Source of the DNA: Chitinophagaceae bacterium C216
GTDB lineage: Bacteria; Bacteroidota; Bacteroidia; Chitinophagales; Chitinophagaceae
DNA: 64,000 nucleotides
Reading direction: 5' to 3'
Assembly (NCBI GenBank): GCA_028485475.2
Contig: CP144143.1
Coordinates: forward strand, 2,976,001-3,040,000
Below the pieces are notes generated by a model. The model was not told the origin of the DNA, ran no database searches, and saw nothing but the letters and a program-made list of their open reading frames with translations. Below, one piece after another: positions 36,038 through 44,766 of the stretch (the stretch's first letter is position 1; each line of letters starts with the position of its first letter). A program made the position numbers and the translations under genes.

Positions 36038-36624
36038 GATTCTTCTTCGATCCCCCACTGCTTTTGTAGTTGCAGTTTATATTCGCAGTCATTTTCATGA
36101 CCTTCATAGTGCCCGGCTAGTTTTTTCTGTCGGTAAGCCTCATAAAGACTTACTGCACATGCTACACTAATATTTAAGGACTTGATAATACCCACCTGAG
36201 GAATAATAAAATTGCCATCAGCATAAGCTAGAATTTCTTCACTCACTCCCGAATGCTCATTACCAAAAACCAAAGCTACACTTTGGGTAAGATTCATATC
36301 GTATAAATTCACGGAATCTTGTGCCAGATGCGTGGTATATATTTTCTCATAGCGCCGCCTTAACTCTTTAAAACATTCGTCGGCATCGGTATACTGGTGC
36401 ACAGTAAGCCATTTTGCAGCGCTCGAACTACTTTTAGAGCCCCATCGCTTGTGTCGGGGGATTTTAGTATTCAACACAAAAACATCTTGCACACCCACCG
36501 CGTCGCAGGTACGCATTACTGCAGAAATATTATGAGGATCAAATACGTTCTCCAATACTACCGCTAGATTGGGTTGTCTTTTTGCAATCACGCTTTTGAG
36601 CCTTGTAAGTCTTTCTTCAGTCAT
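36034..36624 (-). CDS. TrmH/SpoU-family RNA 2'-O-methyltransferase
   Basis: A SPOUT-fold methyltransferase of 196 aa started at the ATG at 36624 (a TTG at 36645 gives a longer version). Motif 1 is VLENVFDPHNISAVMRTCDAVGV. Motif 2 is VALVFGNEHSGVSEEI, with the SAM knot completing in FIIPQVGIIKSLNISVACAVSLYEA (motif 3). Closest in style to TrmH, which methylates the ribose of G18 in tRNA. The exact RNA target is not proven by sequence. Confidence 0.9.
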   Translation of the reverse strand: MTEERLTRLKSVIAKRQPNLAVVLENVFDPHNISAVMRTCDAVGVQDVFVLNTKIPRHKRWGSKSSSSAAKWLTVHQYTDADECFKELRRRYEKIYTTHLAQDSVNLYDMNLTQSVALVFGNEHSGVSEEILAYADGNFIIPQVGIIKSLNISVACAVSLYEAYRQKKLAGHYEGHENDCEYKLQLQKQWGIEEES

Positions 36625-36719
36625 ACGCTTATAAAAACTGGACAATAATACGAATTGAAAACGCTATATCCCGTAAAGTTGCAACTATTTTTTTATGAGA
36701 ACAGGTTTTCACCGTAATT

Positions 36720-36738
36720 TTAGTTTTACTAAAACTAA
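36720..36738. promoter_or_regulatory. Perfect 8-bp inverted repeat (possible operator)
   Basis: TTAGTTTT, three bases, AAAACTAA: a perfect palindrome in the divergent gap between the TrmH-type gene and the gene starting at 36758, 20 bases before that ATG. It is a candidate repressor site. It also lies inside a longer in-frame reading from 36695, which argues for the later start. The binding protein is unknown. Confidence 0.4.
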
Positions 36739-36757
36739 TTTTATTAAAACCTTTGTT

Positions 36758-37924
36758 ATGCACCACCCTCACCGTATTCCCTCTATCGACATTGTACGCG
36801 GACTTGTCATGGTAATCATGGCCCTCGACCACACAAGAGATTTAATCCACACAGAAGCATTGAAAGGTGACCCCACCACTATTCCCGGAGTAAGTGCTGG
36901 ACTGTTTTTCACACGCTGGGTTACACATCTATGTGCGCCAACTTTTGTGTTTCTTTCCGGTGTATCGGCGTGGCTTTCTTACCAGAAATCTCAAAACGCT
37001 ACTGCAACGCGACGTTTTTTATTCAGTAGAGGTATCTGGCTGCTTATTTTGGAATTTACTATAGTAGGTTTTGGTATTTGGTTCGATATACAGTTTCGCA
37101 CATTAATGTGGCAGGTAATAGCAGCTATAGGGTTTGGCTTCTTAATACTTAGCCTTTGCTTTACCCTACGTCCGAAAACTATATTAATAATAGCCATAAT
37201 CGGCATGCTGTTATTAAATACGTTGGCAGTATTGCCTCAACAAACTATGCAGCTACCTGTGTGGGCGCAGGCGTTTATTAGTGTTCAGGTTTTCCCCTTT
37301 AGTCCAGATCGTCTTTTAATCATTAGCTACCCTCCGCTCTCGTGGGCATTAATAATACTATTGGGATATGGTGCCGCTCCATATTTCAAGCAAGCAGCCA
37401 ACATTCGCTCTTCGTTTTTTCTAAAAACAGGTATCATCTTATTGATGATATTTATTGCATTACGCTTTATTAATAAATTCGGAGACCCTCAGCTGTGGAG
37501 TACGCAGGAAGAGCTAGCAGGCACAATTATGTCTTTTGTGAATGTAAGTAAGTATCCTCCCTCCTTGCAGTTTTTATGTTGTATGTTGGGACTAATGTTT
37601 GTGCTGCTTTATATATTTGAAAAAAATCAGAATAAATTTTCTAATATACTTCGTGTGTATGGCACAGTACCACTATTCTATTATATCATACACTGGTACG
37701 TGATTCACCTGTTGCTTTTTGCCATTCTCTTTGCGCAGGGATTTGGCATCGCAGATTTTAATTTTCGTCTCAATTTCGGAAGGCCTGATGCACCTAACGG
37801 CCTACCGCTCTGGGGCGTATATATAATATGGGTGCTTGTAGTAGTAGTTCTATACCCGATTTGCACCCAATACAGTCGTTATAAACACACCCATCCCGAA
37901 AAAAAGATGCTACGTTATTTGTAG
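36758..37924 (+). CDS. Membrane acyltransferase-like protein (DUF1624)
   Basis: A 388 aa multi-spanning membrane protein (10 or so helices) beginning RIPSIDIVRGLVMVIMALDHTRDLI, the signature of the DUF1624 / heparan-alpha-glucosaminide N-acetyltransferase-like family. LCAPTFVFLSGVSAWLS follows. Such proteins move acyl groups onto sugars at the membrane; the exact substrate is unknown. The ATG at 36758 is preferred over one at 36695 because the palindrome lies between. Next to a DUF4126 membrane protein 30 bases downstream. Confidence 0.85.
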   Translation: MHHPHRIPSIDIVRGLVMVIMALDHTRDLIHTEALKGDPTTIPGVSAGLFFTRWVTHLCAPTFVFLSGVSAWLSYQKSQNATATRRFLFSRGIWLLILEFTIVGFGIWFDIQFRTLMWQVIAAIGFGFLILSLCFTLRPKTILIIAIIGMLLLNTLAVLPQQTMQLPVWAQAFISVQVFPFSPDRLLIISYPPLSWALIILLGYGAAPYFKQAANIRSSFFLKTGIILLMIFIALRFINKFGDPQLWSTQEELAGTIMSFVNVSKYPPSLQFLCCMLGLMFVLLYIFEKNQNKFSNILRVYGTVPLFYYIIHWYVIHLLLFAILFAQGFGIADFNFRLNFGRPDAPNGLPLWGVYIIWVLVVVVLYPICTQYSRYKHTHPEKKMLRYL

Positions 37925-37954
37925 CTTTATCCATCATCAAATAATCTATGAGCC

Positions 37955-38533
37955 ATGCAATTCGATATCCAAACTATTACAGCCGCTGCATTAGGAATCG
38001 CTTTAGCGGCTTGTTGCGGTTTCAGAGTGTTTGTTCCCATGTTAATAGCAGGGCTCGCCGCAAAATTCAATCTCTTTCAATTTTCAGAAAGCTTTGCATG
38101 GTTAGCAACAACTCCGGCACTTATTGCTCTAGGCGTAGCAACCCTATTTGAAATAGCAGGGTATTATATCCCCTTTATTGACAATATACTGGATACCATC
38201 GCCACTCCTCTTGCCGCTATTGCTGGCACTATACTGGCAGCCTCCGTCTTCCCTATAAATAGTGAATGGATGAGGTGGATCATGGGCATCATAGCAGGAG
38301 GAGGTAGTGCCGGGCTTATTGCTGCAGGCACAGGATTGATGCGTTTATTCAGCAGTAAAACCACTCTTGGAACAGGAAATGCAGTGGTAGCTACAACTGA
38401 AAATACGGCCGCAGTGGGAGGCAGTATTCTGGCATTTATTATTCCGGTGATTATGGCCGTATTGTTTTTGTTATTCATTCTTTGGATTATAAAAAAACTG
38501 GTGAAACGGCTTAGTGGCAATTCCTCTTCCTAA
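37955..38533 (+). CDS. DUF4126 membrane protein
   Basis: A 192 aa membrane protein with about five helices. Features typical of DUF4126: AAALGIALAACCGFRVFVPMLIAGLAA at residues 7-33, a small helix region IDNILDTIATPLAAIAGTILAA, then GGGSAGLIAAGTGLMRLFSSKTTLGTGN and a C-terminal helix (AFIIPVIMAVLFLLFIL) ending in a basic tail. Function unknown. Probably cotranscribed with the DUF1624 gene. Confidence 0.85.
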   Translation: MQFDIQTITAAALGIALAACCGFRVFVPMLIAGLAAKFNLFQFSESFAWLATTPALIALGVATLFEIAGYYIPFIDNILDTIATPLAAIAGTILAASVFPINSEWMRWIMGIIAGGGSAGLIAAGTGLMRLFSSKTTLGTGNAVVATTENTAAVGGSILAFIIPVIMAVLFLLFILWIIKKLVKRLSGNSSS

Positions 38534-38562
38534 TTAAATACTATTACACATTTAGAGCCCTA

Positions 38563-39261
38563 CTATTCTTTAATCGCTCTAATAACTTCTCTCTTACCGG
38601 GTGGACCAGGAAGCTTAACAACTGTAAACCCAGCCTGGTGCAGTGCTCTGCGCACAACGCCTTTCGAACAATAAGTCACCAATACACCTCCAGGGTTTAA
38701 TGCTTCATATATTTTGGTATATACATGCTGTACCCACATCTCAGGCTGATCTTCGGGAGCAAAAGCATCGAAATAAACGACATCAACTTTTACTTTGAAA
38801 GTATAATCCAACAAGTTGCTTTTACTTTTATGTAATCTAAAAAACGGAGACACATACAACAACTGCTCCCAACCCGTCTGCATAATTATTTTATACAACT
38901 CAGGCTCTCCAAGCAATTCCGGATAATTCAGTCGGGAGTAGATTTCCACAGGCAAGGGATATAAATCTACCGCGTGGTAATGTACATCTATTCGGTTTTG
39001 AGTAGCTGCAATAGCGGTAAGCAAAGCATTTAGACCGGTACCAAAGCCCACTTCAAAAACCGTTAGCTTTTTGCTACTAGGCTGCTGCTGGAGCCAATAA
39101 AGGAATCCATTATCCAAAAAAACATGGCGGGATTCTCGCAGTGCACCTTTTGTGGAATGAAAAGTTACATCAGTATTACCCACCCTAACGGAATGGCTAC
39201 CGTCATCTGTCATAAAAATCTCATATGTCCTGCCTACTTCTTGCAATTGTTTTTCCGTCAT
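38563..39261 (-). CDS. mnmD: tRNA 5-methylaminomethyl-2-thiouridine methyltransferase MnmD
   Basis: A 232 aa SAM-dependent methyltransferase for the last step of mnm5s2U at the wobble base of certain tRNAs. SAM motif I is VFEVGFGTGLNALLTA (about residues 70-85). The later VDVVYFDAFAPEDQPEMW is the MnmC/MnmD catalytic region (the DAF.P motif), followed by GGVLVTYCSKGVVRRAL and PGPPGKREVIRA. It is the stand-alone MnmD half without the MnmC oxidase domain, as usual outside Proteobacteria. Sits alone on the minus strand. Confidence 0.93.
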   Translation of the reverse strand: MTEKQLQEVGRTYEIFMTDDGSHSVRVGNTDVTFHSTKGALRESRHVFLDNGFLYWLQQQPSSKKLTVFEVGFGTGLNALLTAIAATQNRIDVHYHAVDLYPLPVEIYSRLNYPELLGEPELYKIIMQTGWEQLLYVSPFFRLHKSKSNLLDYTFKVKVDVVYFDAFAPEDQPEMWVQHVYTKIYEALNPGGVLVTYCSKGVVRRALHQAGFTVVKLPGPPGKREVIRAIKE

Positions 39262-39336
39262 TTGCTCGGTTATAATTAATTAAATATATTGCAATGCTAA
39301 ATTGAGCTACTTTAAAATTCTAAAATCAGCGCCAAT

Positions 39337-40485
39337 ATGAAAAAATTTTTTTTACTATTTGCTCTTGCACCCTCTGTTTTATTTATTTCCTGTAAATCTG
39401 CGAACAATAACGAAAAAGATACAGCCGGTGAAGAGGAAACCTCCTATCAGCTTGCATCCGATGAAGCTTTTAAAGATACTCTCGATGGCAAACAAGTGAG
39501 CATCTACTACTTACGCAACTCAGGTATTGAAGCGGCCGTTACCAATTTTGGCGGACGTCTCATAAATCTGATGGTACCGGACAAAGACGGTAAAATGGTG
39601 GACGTGGTAATTGGTCCTGAAAATTTCAATGATATGGTAAAAACCAATGACTACTTTGGCGCTACCATCGGCCGTTACGGCAACCGTATTGCCAACGGAG
39701 AATTTACACTGGATGGAGTAACCTATAAACTTCCGAAAAATAATGGTCGCAACAATCTCCACGGTGGTCCCAAAGGATTCCACAATCAAGTATGGGATGC
39801 TGTACAACCAAACGACAGCACTTTAGAGCTCTCCTATCTGTCGAAGGACGGAGAAATGGGATTCCCGGGCAATCTGCAAGCCAAAGTAGTTTATACACTC
39901 ACCTCTAACGGTGAAATGAAAATCGAATACGAAGCTACAACCGACAAACCTACTGTTTGCAATCTTACCAACCATACTTACTTTAATCTAAACGGCGGTG
40001 GTACCATTAATAACCACCTGCTGCAAATCAATGCCGATGAATACACTCCTGTAGATTCTACATTGATTCCTTTAGGTGAATTAGCTCCGGTAAAAGGAAC
40101 TCCGTTTGATTTTACCACTCCTACAGCTATTGGTGCTCGCGTGGATGAAGACAACGAGCAGTTAAAATACGGCTTGGGTTATGACCACAACTTTGTAGTA
40201 AAAGGTGAAGCAAACACCCTGCGTCAAGCTGCTAAAGTAACCGGCGACCTTTCCGGCATAACCATGGAAATTTTTAGCACCGAACCTGGCATACAATTCT
40301 ATGGTGGCAACTTCATGAAAGGTACTAAGCCTATGAAGAGAGGTACTAAAGATGAATATAGAACTGCATTCTGTTTGGAACCTCAGCACTTCCCCAATTC
40401 ACCGAATGTCCCATCTTATCCCAGCACCACATTAAGACCTGGTGAAGTTTATAAAACCGTTAGCGTGTATAAATTCAGCAAATAA
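39337..40485 (+). CDS. galM: Aldose 1-epimerase (galactose mutarotase), lipoprotein form
   Basis: A 382 aa mutarotase that interconverts alpha and beta anomers of sugars. It carries a lipoprotein signal with lipobox FISC (Cys19), so it is placed in the envelope. Core motifs: FGGRLINLMVPDKDGK, VVIGPENFNDM, FGATIGRYGNRIANG, NLHGGPKGFHNQVWDA, NLTNHTYFNLNG with the catalytic His, YDHNFVV, and FCLEPQHFPNSPN with the catalytic Glu. Length is normal for the family plus the signal. No sugar-use genes adjoin it. Confidence 0.93.
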   Translation: MKKFFLLFALAPSVLFISCKSANNNEKDTAGEEETSYQLASDEAFKDTLDGKQVSIYYLRNSGIEAAVTNFGGRLINLMVPDKDGKMVDVVIGPENFNDMVKTNDYFGATIGRYGNRIANGEFTLDGVTYKLPKNNGRNNLHGGPKGFHNQVWDAVQPNDSTLELSYLSKDGEMGFPGNLQAKVVYTLTSNGEMKIEYEATTDKPTVCNLTNHTYFNLNGGGTINNHLLQINADEYTPVDSTLIPLGELAPVKGTPFDFTTPTAIGARVDEDNEQLKYGLGYDHNFVVKGEANTLRQAAKVTGDLSGITMEIFSTEPGIQFYGGNFMKGTKPMKRGTKDEYRTAFCLEPQHFPNSPNVPSYPSTTLRPGEVYKTVSVYKFSK

Positions 40486-40511
40486 GCAGTGAAATAAAAT
40501 AAAACATTTTC

Positions 40512-40560
40512 AAACAAACTACTTCCATTCTAATCTTAATACGGAAGTAGTTTGTTTTTT
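40512..40560 (+). terminator. Terminator between galM and tilS, spanning the tilS stop
   Basis: A perfect 15-bp stem (40512-40526 with 40543-40557) over a 16-base loop, followed by a T-run on the plus strand. The left arm includes the tilS stop codon and last codons. It ends galM transcription and may also act on tilS, read from the other side. Confidence 0.87.
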
Positions 40561-41841
40561 TATCTTAAAGCGATCGTCAATCCTATAGCCTACCACCCAT
40601 ATAATTTTCTTATTCATTTCCACTACCCATACTTTCTCTTTATCGGCCATAGAAAGTTTATTATCGATAAAAAAACGCGACAACTTTTTCTTTTTGGGCA
40701 TACCCAATGGATAGAAATAATCTCCCGTTCTCCAAGGTCGCAACAAGAGTGGGAATTGAATGGCAGAGGCGTCAATACAAGCTACTTTAGGATCTGTAGG
40801 AATAGCTGTAGCATCTGTATGCTTAACAGAGAGTGTACCGTTTGCAAAAACATAATTGCCAGGCTGTTCTATTACTACAGGAGAACTGGACACTTCCTGC
40901 AGACGGGACAAAATCAGATGTTTTCTATCCCTTAAAATGCGATGTGTGGAAGATAATACGTATTTGCCCGATTCGCTGTATAGCAACCCAAGAATATCGG
41001 GAAGTTGGGCAGGCTTAAAATCATAAGGCCTCAATAGTTCGAGTAGAATTGTTTGTACTGCCGGAGTTTTCTGCAATAAAAGGACGGGGATGTATATATC
41101 CTCGCCGTTTTGTTGCAGCAGCTTTTTTCGATACTGCGCTATTGCATGCTGATAAAGAATTTCAGCCTCTTTGAAACGCTCAATGTTATCTAAAAGATTA
41201 TCCTGCACCTCAGGATACTTTTGAGCTATAAGCGGCAATATGGTATTTCTGAAAAAATTTCGGGTATAATCATTACTCAGGTTACTGTTATCTTGTACAA
41301 ATGATAATCCCTCAGCTTGCTGAAAATCTTCAAGATCTTTTCTTTTAGCAAATAATAATGGACGGAGAATTTTTCCATTTCTCGGCTTCATACCGCTCAC
41401 ACCTCTGATACCCGTACCCCGAAAGAAATTCATAAGCACAGTTTCGATATTATCATCTGCATGATGAGCAGTTACTATAAAATCATAATCATTTTCTGCT
41501 CTCACCTTTTCAAACCAATCGTAACGTAGTATCCTAGCAGCTTCTTGTGTTGCGTATTTATGTTCGGCGGCGAATGCTTTAGTATCAAATCGCACACTGT
41601 AAAAAGGACGTTGCAACCGTTCTGCCAGTTCTTTTACAAAAGCCTCATCTCTATCGCTCTCTTCTCCTCTTAGCTGAAAATTGCAGTGGGCTATTCCAAA
41701 ATTAAAACCACATATATGACATAGCTTACATAGCACCACCGAGTCTACGCCGCCACTCACTGCAAGCAATAGTTTATTCTTTTTATTGAAAAGATTTTCT
41801 TTGTATATGTATTGTAAAAATCGTTCGGGCAGCCCCTGCAT
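40519..41841 (-). CDS. tilS: tRNA(Ile)-lysidine synthase
   Basis: Makes lysidine at C34 of tRNA-Ile(CAU), changing it to read AUA; an essential enzyme. It is 440 aa long with the N-type ATP pyrophosphatase loop AVSGGVDSVVL at 27-37 (SGGVDS at 29-34), then FVKELAERLQRPFYSV, TAHHADDNIETVLMNFFRG and IRGVSGMKP. Substrate-binding and C-terminal domains include LLRPWRTGDYFYPLGMPKKKKLSRFF and the closing VWVVGYRIDDRF.  The 3' end forms part of the galM terminator. Confidence 0.95.
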   Translation of the reverse strand: MQGLPERFLQYIYKENLFNKKNKLLLAVSGGVDSVVLCKLCHICGFNFGIAHCNFQLRGEESDRDEAFVKELAERLQRPFYSVRFDTKAFAAEHKYATQEAARILRYDWFEKVRAENDYDFIVTAHHADDNIETVLMNFFRGTGIRGVSGMKPRNGKILRPLLFAKRKDLEDFQQAEGLSFVQDNSNLSNDYTRNFFRNTILPLIAQKYPEVQDNLLDNIERFKEAEILYQHAIAQYRKKLLQQNGEDIYIPVLLLQKTPAVQTILLELLRPYDFKPAQLPDILGLLYSESGKYVLSSTHRILRDRKHLILSRLQEVSSSPVVIEQPGNYVFANGTLSVKHTDATAIPTDPKVACIDASAIQFPLLLRPWRTGDYFYPLGMPKKKKLSRFFIDNKLSMADKEKVWVVEMNKKIIWVVGYRIDDRFKIKKQTTSVLRLEWK

Positions 41842-41855
41842 GTTCTTTTATTTTA

Positions 41856-42167
41856 TTAATAAGTCAAATCTTCGTAAGCACTTCTTAGCTCTGAGTATGC
41901 ATGTTGCTCTCCTAATCGCTGTGCAACAGCCATACCTTGTTCATAGACTCGTATAGCATCCTGCTCAGCCCCTTGTCTTTCGTATAGCTTGGCAAGATGA
42001 TAATAACTGCCTACATAATCAGGGTTGGCCTCTAACAAGGTTACAAAAGTTTTTTTTGCTAACTCCTCCTCACCTGCCTTGATGTATTCCAAAGCCAATG
42101 CATGTTGCAAAAAACTATCGGCGGGGTTCTCCTTCAGCATGGCTTTAATTTGCTCGATTTTCGACAT
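41856..42167 (-). CDS. Small TPR protein
   Basis: A 103 aa protein made of about three tetratricopeptide-like helices pairs: FLQHALALEYIKAGEEELAKKTFVTLLEANP, YYHLAKLYERQGAEQDAIRVYEQGM, and a final short helix. No signal peptide, so it is cytoplasmic. Located 14 bases upstream of tilS on the same strand and probably co-transcribed. Role unknown. Confidence 0.82.
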   Translation of the reverse strand: MSKIEQIKAMLKENPADSFLQHALALEYIKAGEEELAKKTFVTLLEANPDYVGSYYHLAKLYERQGAEQDAIRVYEQGMAVAQRLGEQHAYSELRSAYEDLTY

Positions 42168-42301
42168 GTTCTACAACTTTTTTGATAGGTCTTCCTCCTC
42201 ACAAAACTTTACCCAAATCAATCTTCGGTCGGACCTTTTTTTAATATATTTCATTAACTTCGTTTTATTAGTTGCATAAGCAACTTTTTAAAACGATCTA
42301 T

Positions 42302-43045
42302 ATGAAAATCCTAGTATGCATCAGTAAAACACCGGATACCACAGCAAAAATAGCTTTCACCGATAATAACACGAAATTTGATACTAACGGTGTACAGTGG
42401 ATCATCAATCCCAACGACGAATACTACGCTTTGGTGCGTGCGATAGAATTGAAAGAAGCGGATCCTTCCGTTACCATTCATCTAATTGCTGTAGGAGCTG
42501 CTGATACAGATGCCATCATACGTAAAGCATTGGCGCTGGGTGGGGATGAGGCTATTCGCGTAAATACTGAAAGCGGGGACAGCTACGTAATTGCTTCGCA
42601 AATAGCCCAGGTGGCTAAAGAAGGTAATTACGATCTCATTTTTACCGGAAAAGAAACCATCGATTATAATGGCAGCTCTGTAGGTGGCATGATTGCCGAA
42701 CTATTAGATTTGCCCTATATCTCTCTGGCTACAAAATTTGAACTGAACGGCACCACCGCTACCGTAACCAGAGAAATTGAAGGTGGTGAAGAAGTGTGCG
42801 AGGTAAACCTACCCTTGGTAGTAAGCTGTAATAAAGGTATGGCCGAGCAACGCATTCCCAACATGAGAGGTATTATGGCGGCTCGTACCAAACCGCTAAA
42901 GGTTGTAGAACCCATTGCCGTAGAGGCGTTAACCTCGGTAACCTCATTCAGTGTACCGCCTCCCAAGTCAGGCGTTAAATTGGTTCCTGCCGACAATGTA
43001 GAAGAGCTGGTAAGACTTTTAAAAGAGGAGGCCAAAGTAATCTAA
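42302..43045 (+). CDS. etfB: Electron transfer flavoprotein beta subunit
   Basis: The AMP-binding beta subunit of ETF, which passes electrons from acyl-CoA dehydrogenases to the quinone pool or a related acceptor. The ATG at 42302 gives 247 aa starting MKILVCISKTPDTTAKIAF. The reading frame 30 bases further upstream is discounted. Landmarks: GVQWIINPNDEYYALVRAIELKE, DLIFTGKETIDYNGSSVGGMIAELL, and PNMRGIMAARTKPL. Paired with etfA 24 bases downstream. A -7-like TAACTTCG lies at 42255. Confidence 0.95.
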   Translation: MKILVCISKTPDTTAKIAFTDNNTKFDTNGVQWIINPNDEYYALVRAIELKEADPSVTIHLIAVGAADTDAIIRKALALGGDEAIRVNTESGDSYVIASQIAQVAKEGNYDLIFTGKETIDYNGSSVGGMIAELLDLPYISLATKFELNGTTATVTREIEGGEEVCEVNLPLVVSCNKGMAEQRIPNMRGIMAARTKPLKVVEPIAVEALTSVTSFSVPPPKSGVKLVPADNVEELVRLLKEEAKVI

Positions 43046-43069
43046 CCTGTCACCCTTAAAATCTTTCTT

Positions 43070-44029
43070 ATGTCAGTACTTATATTTATCGATATAGCCG
43101 AAGACGGCAGTGTAAAAAAGTCATCTCTAGAAGCACTCACTTACGGTGCACATGTAGCTCAACAATTGAACGTTGCTGCAGTAGGTGCCGTACTCGCCCC
43201 TACCAATGCTGATATGGCGGCGCTTGGTAAATACGGCATACAGAAAATTTATCAGGTAAACCATGAAGCATTACAACAGTTCGATGCCCAGGCATATACT
43301 AAAGTGCTGGCACAAATTGTAGAACAGGTGCAGGCTTCCGTTATCGTATTTTCTCATAATAACAACGGAAAAGCAATCGCACCCCGGCTCTCTGCAAGAC
43401 TGAAAGCGGGATTGGTAGCGGGTGCCGTAGACTTGCCCGACACTGCAAACGGATTTGTAGTGAAGAAAAGTGTCTTCTCCGGTAAAGCTTTTGCAGCAGT
43501 AAGCGTAACCACGCCTATAAAAATCATTTCCCTTAATCCCAATTCTTATAAAACCGAAATCGCCGAGGGCTCGGCCGAAGTTGTGACCTTCGATGCCACA
43601 GTAGATGCACCCAAAGTAAAAGTCATCAATATCAATAAACAAACCGATGAAATATCACTTTCTGAGGCTGAGATTGTAGTAAGTGGCGGTCGTGGGATGA
43701 AAGGCCCCGAGAACTGGGGAATTCTGGAAGACTTAGCGAAAGAATTGAATGCGGCATTAGCCTGCAGCCGTCCCGTCGCTGATGCTCACTGGCGTCCACA
43801 TCACGAACACGTAGGACAAACTGGTGGCGCCATTGCTCCTAATCTGTATATCGCTGTGGGTATTTCAGGTGCGATTCAACACTTGGCAGGCGTAAACCGC
43901 AGTAAGGTTATCGTAGTCATCAATAAGGATCCCGAAGCTCCTTTCTTCAAAGCGGCCGATTATGGTATCGTCGGAGATTTATTTGAAGTAGTTCCCAAAT
44001 TAACCGAAGCCATCAGGAAATCCAAGTAG
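43070..44029 (+). CDS. etfA: Electron transfer flavoprotein alpha subunit
   Basis: FAD-binding alpha subunit, 319 aa. The C-terminal domain has the family signature: VVSGGRGMKGPENWG (about residues 203-217), SRPVADAHW, QTGGAIAPNLYIAVGISGAIQHLAG, and INKDPEAPFFKAADYGIVGDLFEVVP (FAD and nucleotide contacts). The N-terminal domain contacts the beta subunit. Same operon as etfB; no dehydrogenase gene is next to them. Confidence 0.95.
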   Translation: MSVLIFIDIAEDGSVKKSSLEALTYGAHVAQQLNVAAVGAVLAPTNADMAALGKYGIQKIYQVNHEALQQFDAQAYTKVLAQIVEQVQASVIVFSHNNNGKAIAPRLSARLKAGLVAGAVDLPDTANGFVVKKSVFSGKAFAAVSVTTPIKIISLNPNSYKTEIAEGSAEVVTFDATVDAPKVKVININKQTDEISLSEAEIVVSGGRGMKGPENWGILEDLAKELNAALACSRPVADAHWRPHHEHVGQTGGAIAPNLYIAVGISGAIQHLAGVNRSKVIVVINKDPEAPFFKAADYGIVGDLFEVVPKLTEAIRKSK

Positions 44030-44118
44030 ACATAAGTTTTTAACAGATATTGAATAAAGCTTTAGGAGCCGCACATTAGCATTTTAAAGCAAAAATGCTT
44101 AGTTTCGTGCTTCGGTTT

Positions 44119-44724
44119 ATGAAAAAAATAGAACTTGAAGTTTTTGCACTTTCCCATAGTATTACTCAAACACATTCGTACGCAGTAGTGTTGGGAGAGG
44201 TAAACGGATTGCGAAGATTGCCTATAGTGATAGGTGCTTTTGAAGCTCAGGCTATTGCCGTTGCCTTAGAAAAAATGACTCCCAGCCGTCCCCTTACGCA
44301 CGATTTGATGAAAAATTTCATGCTGGCATTCTCTATTGATTTGCATGAAATTATTATTTCCGACTTACAGGAAGGTATTTTCTTCAGCAAACTCATCTGT
44401 TCTTCTGAAAACGAAACCATCGAAATAGATAGTCGTACATCCGATGCCATAGCACTGGCTGTAAGATTCGGTTGTCCTATTTACACATATGAACATATAT
44501 TGAATGCCGCCGGTATTGTGATGGATGATAAAGGCAAAATCACTCCTACAGCAGATCAAGAACCTACTACCACCGATGCTGGAGGGGACGATGATACCGA
44601 AGACCTTAAAAGAATGAGCGTAGAAGAGCTGAACAGGCTGCTAGAAGAAGTGCTGGAAAACGAAGATTATATCAAAGCCATAGCCATTCGCGATGAGCTG
44701 AACAACCGGAAAAAGAAAAAATAA
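44119..44724 (+). CDS. Bifunctional nuclease family protein (DUF151) with UvrB/C motif
   Basis: A 201 aa protein started at the ATG at 44119 (a second ATG at 44095 would add 8 residues). Residues 1-130 form the bifunctional nuclease domain (LGEVNGLRRLPIVIGAFEAQAIAVALEKMTPSRPLTHDL, then IDSRTSDAIALAVRFGCPIY). After an acidic linker, the C-terminal 45 residues are a UvrB/UvrC interaction motif (MSVEELNRLLEEVLENEDYIKAIAIRDELN). In plants and Mycobacterium such proteins have nuclease activity in vitro; the cellular role is uncertain. Confidence 0.9.
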   Translation: MKKIELEVFALSHSITQTHSYAVVLGEVNGLRRLPIVIGAFEAQAIAVALEKMTPSRPLTHDLMKNFMLAFSIDLHEIIISDLQEGIFFSKLICSSENETIEIDSRTSDAIALAVRFGCPIYTYEHILNAAGIVMDDKGKITPTADQEPTTTDAGGDDDTEDLKRMSVEELNRLLEEVLENEDYIKAIAIRDELNNRKKKK

Positions 44725-44766
44725 AAGCTGGCTTTTATTATCTAAAATTCATATCCCTACATTACC

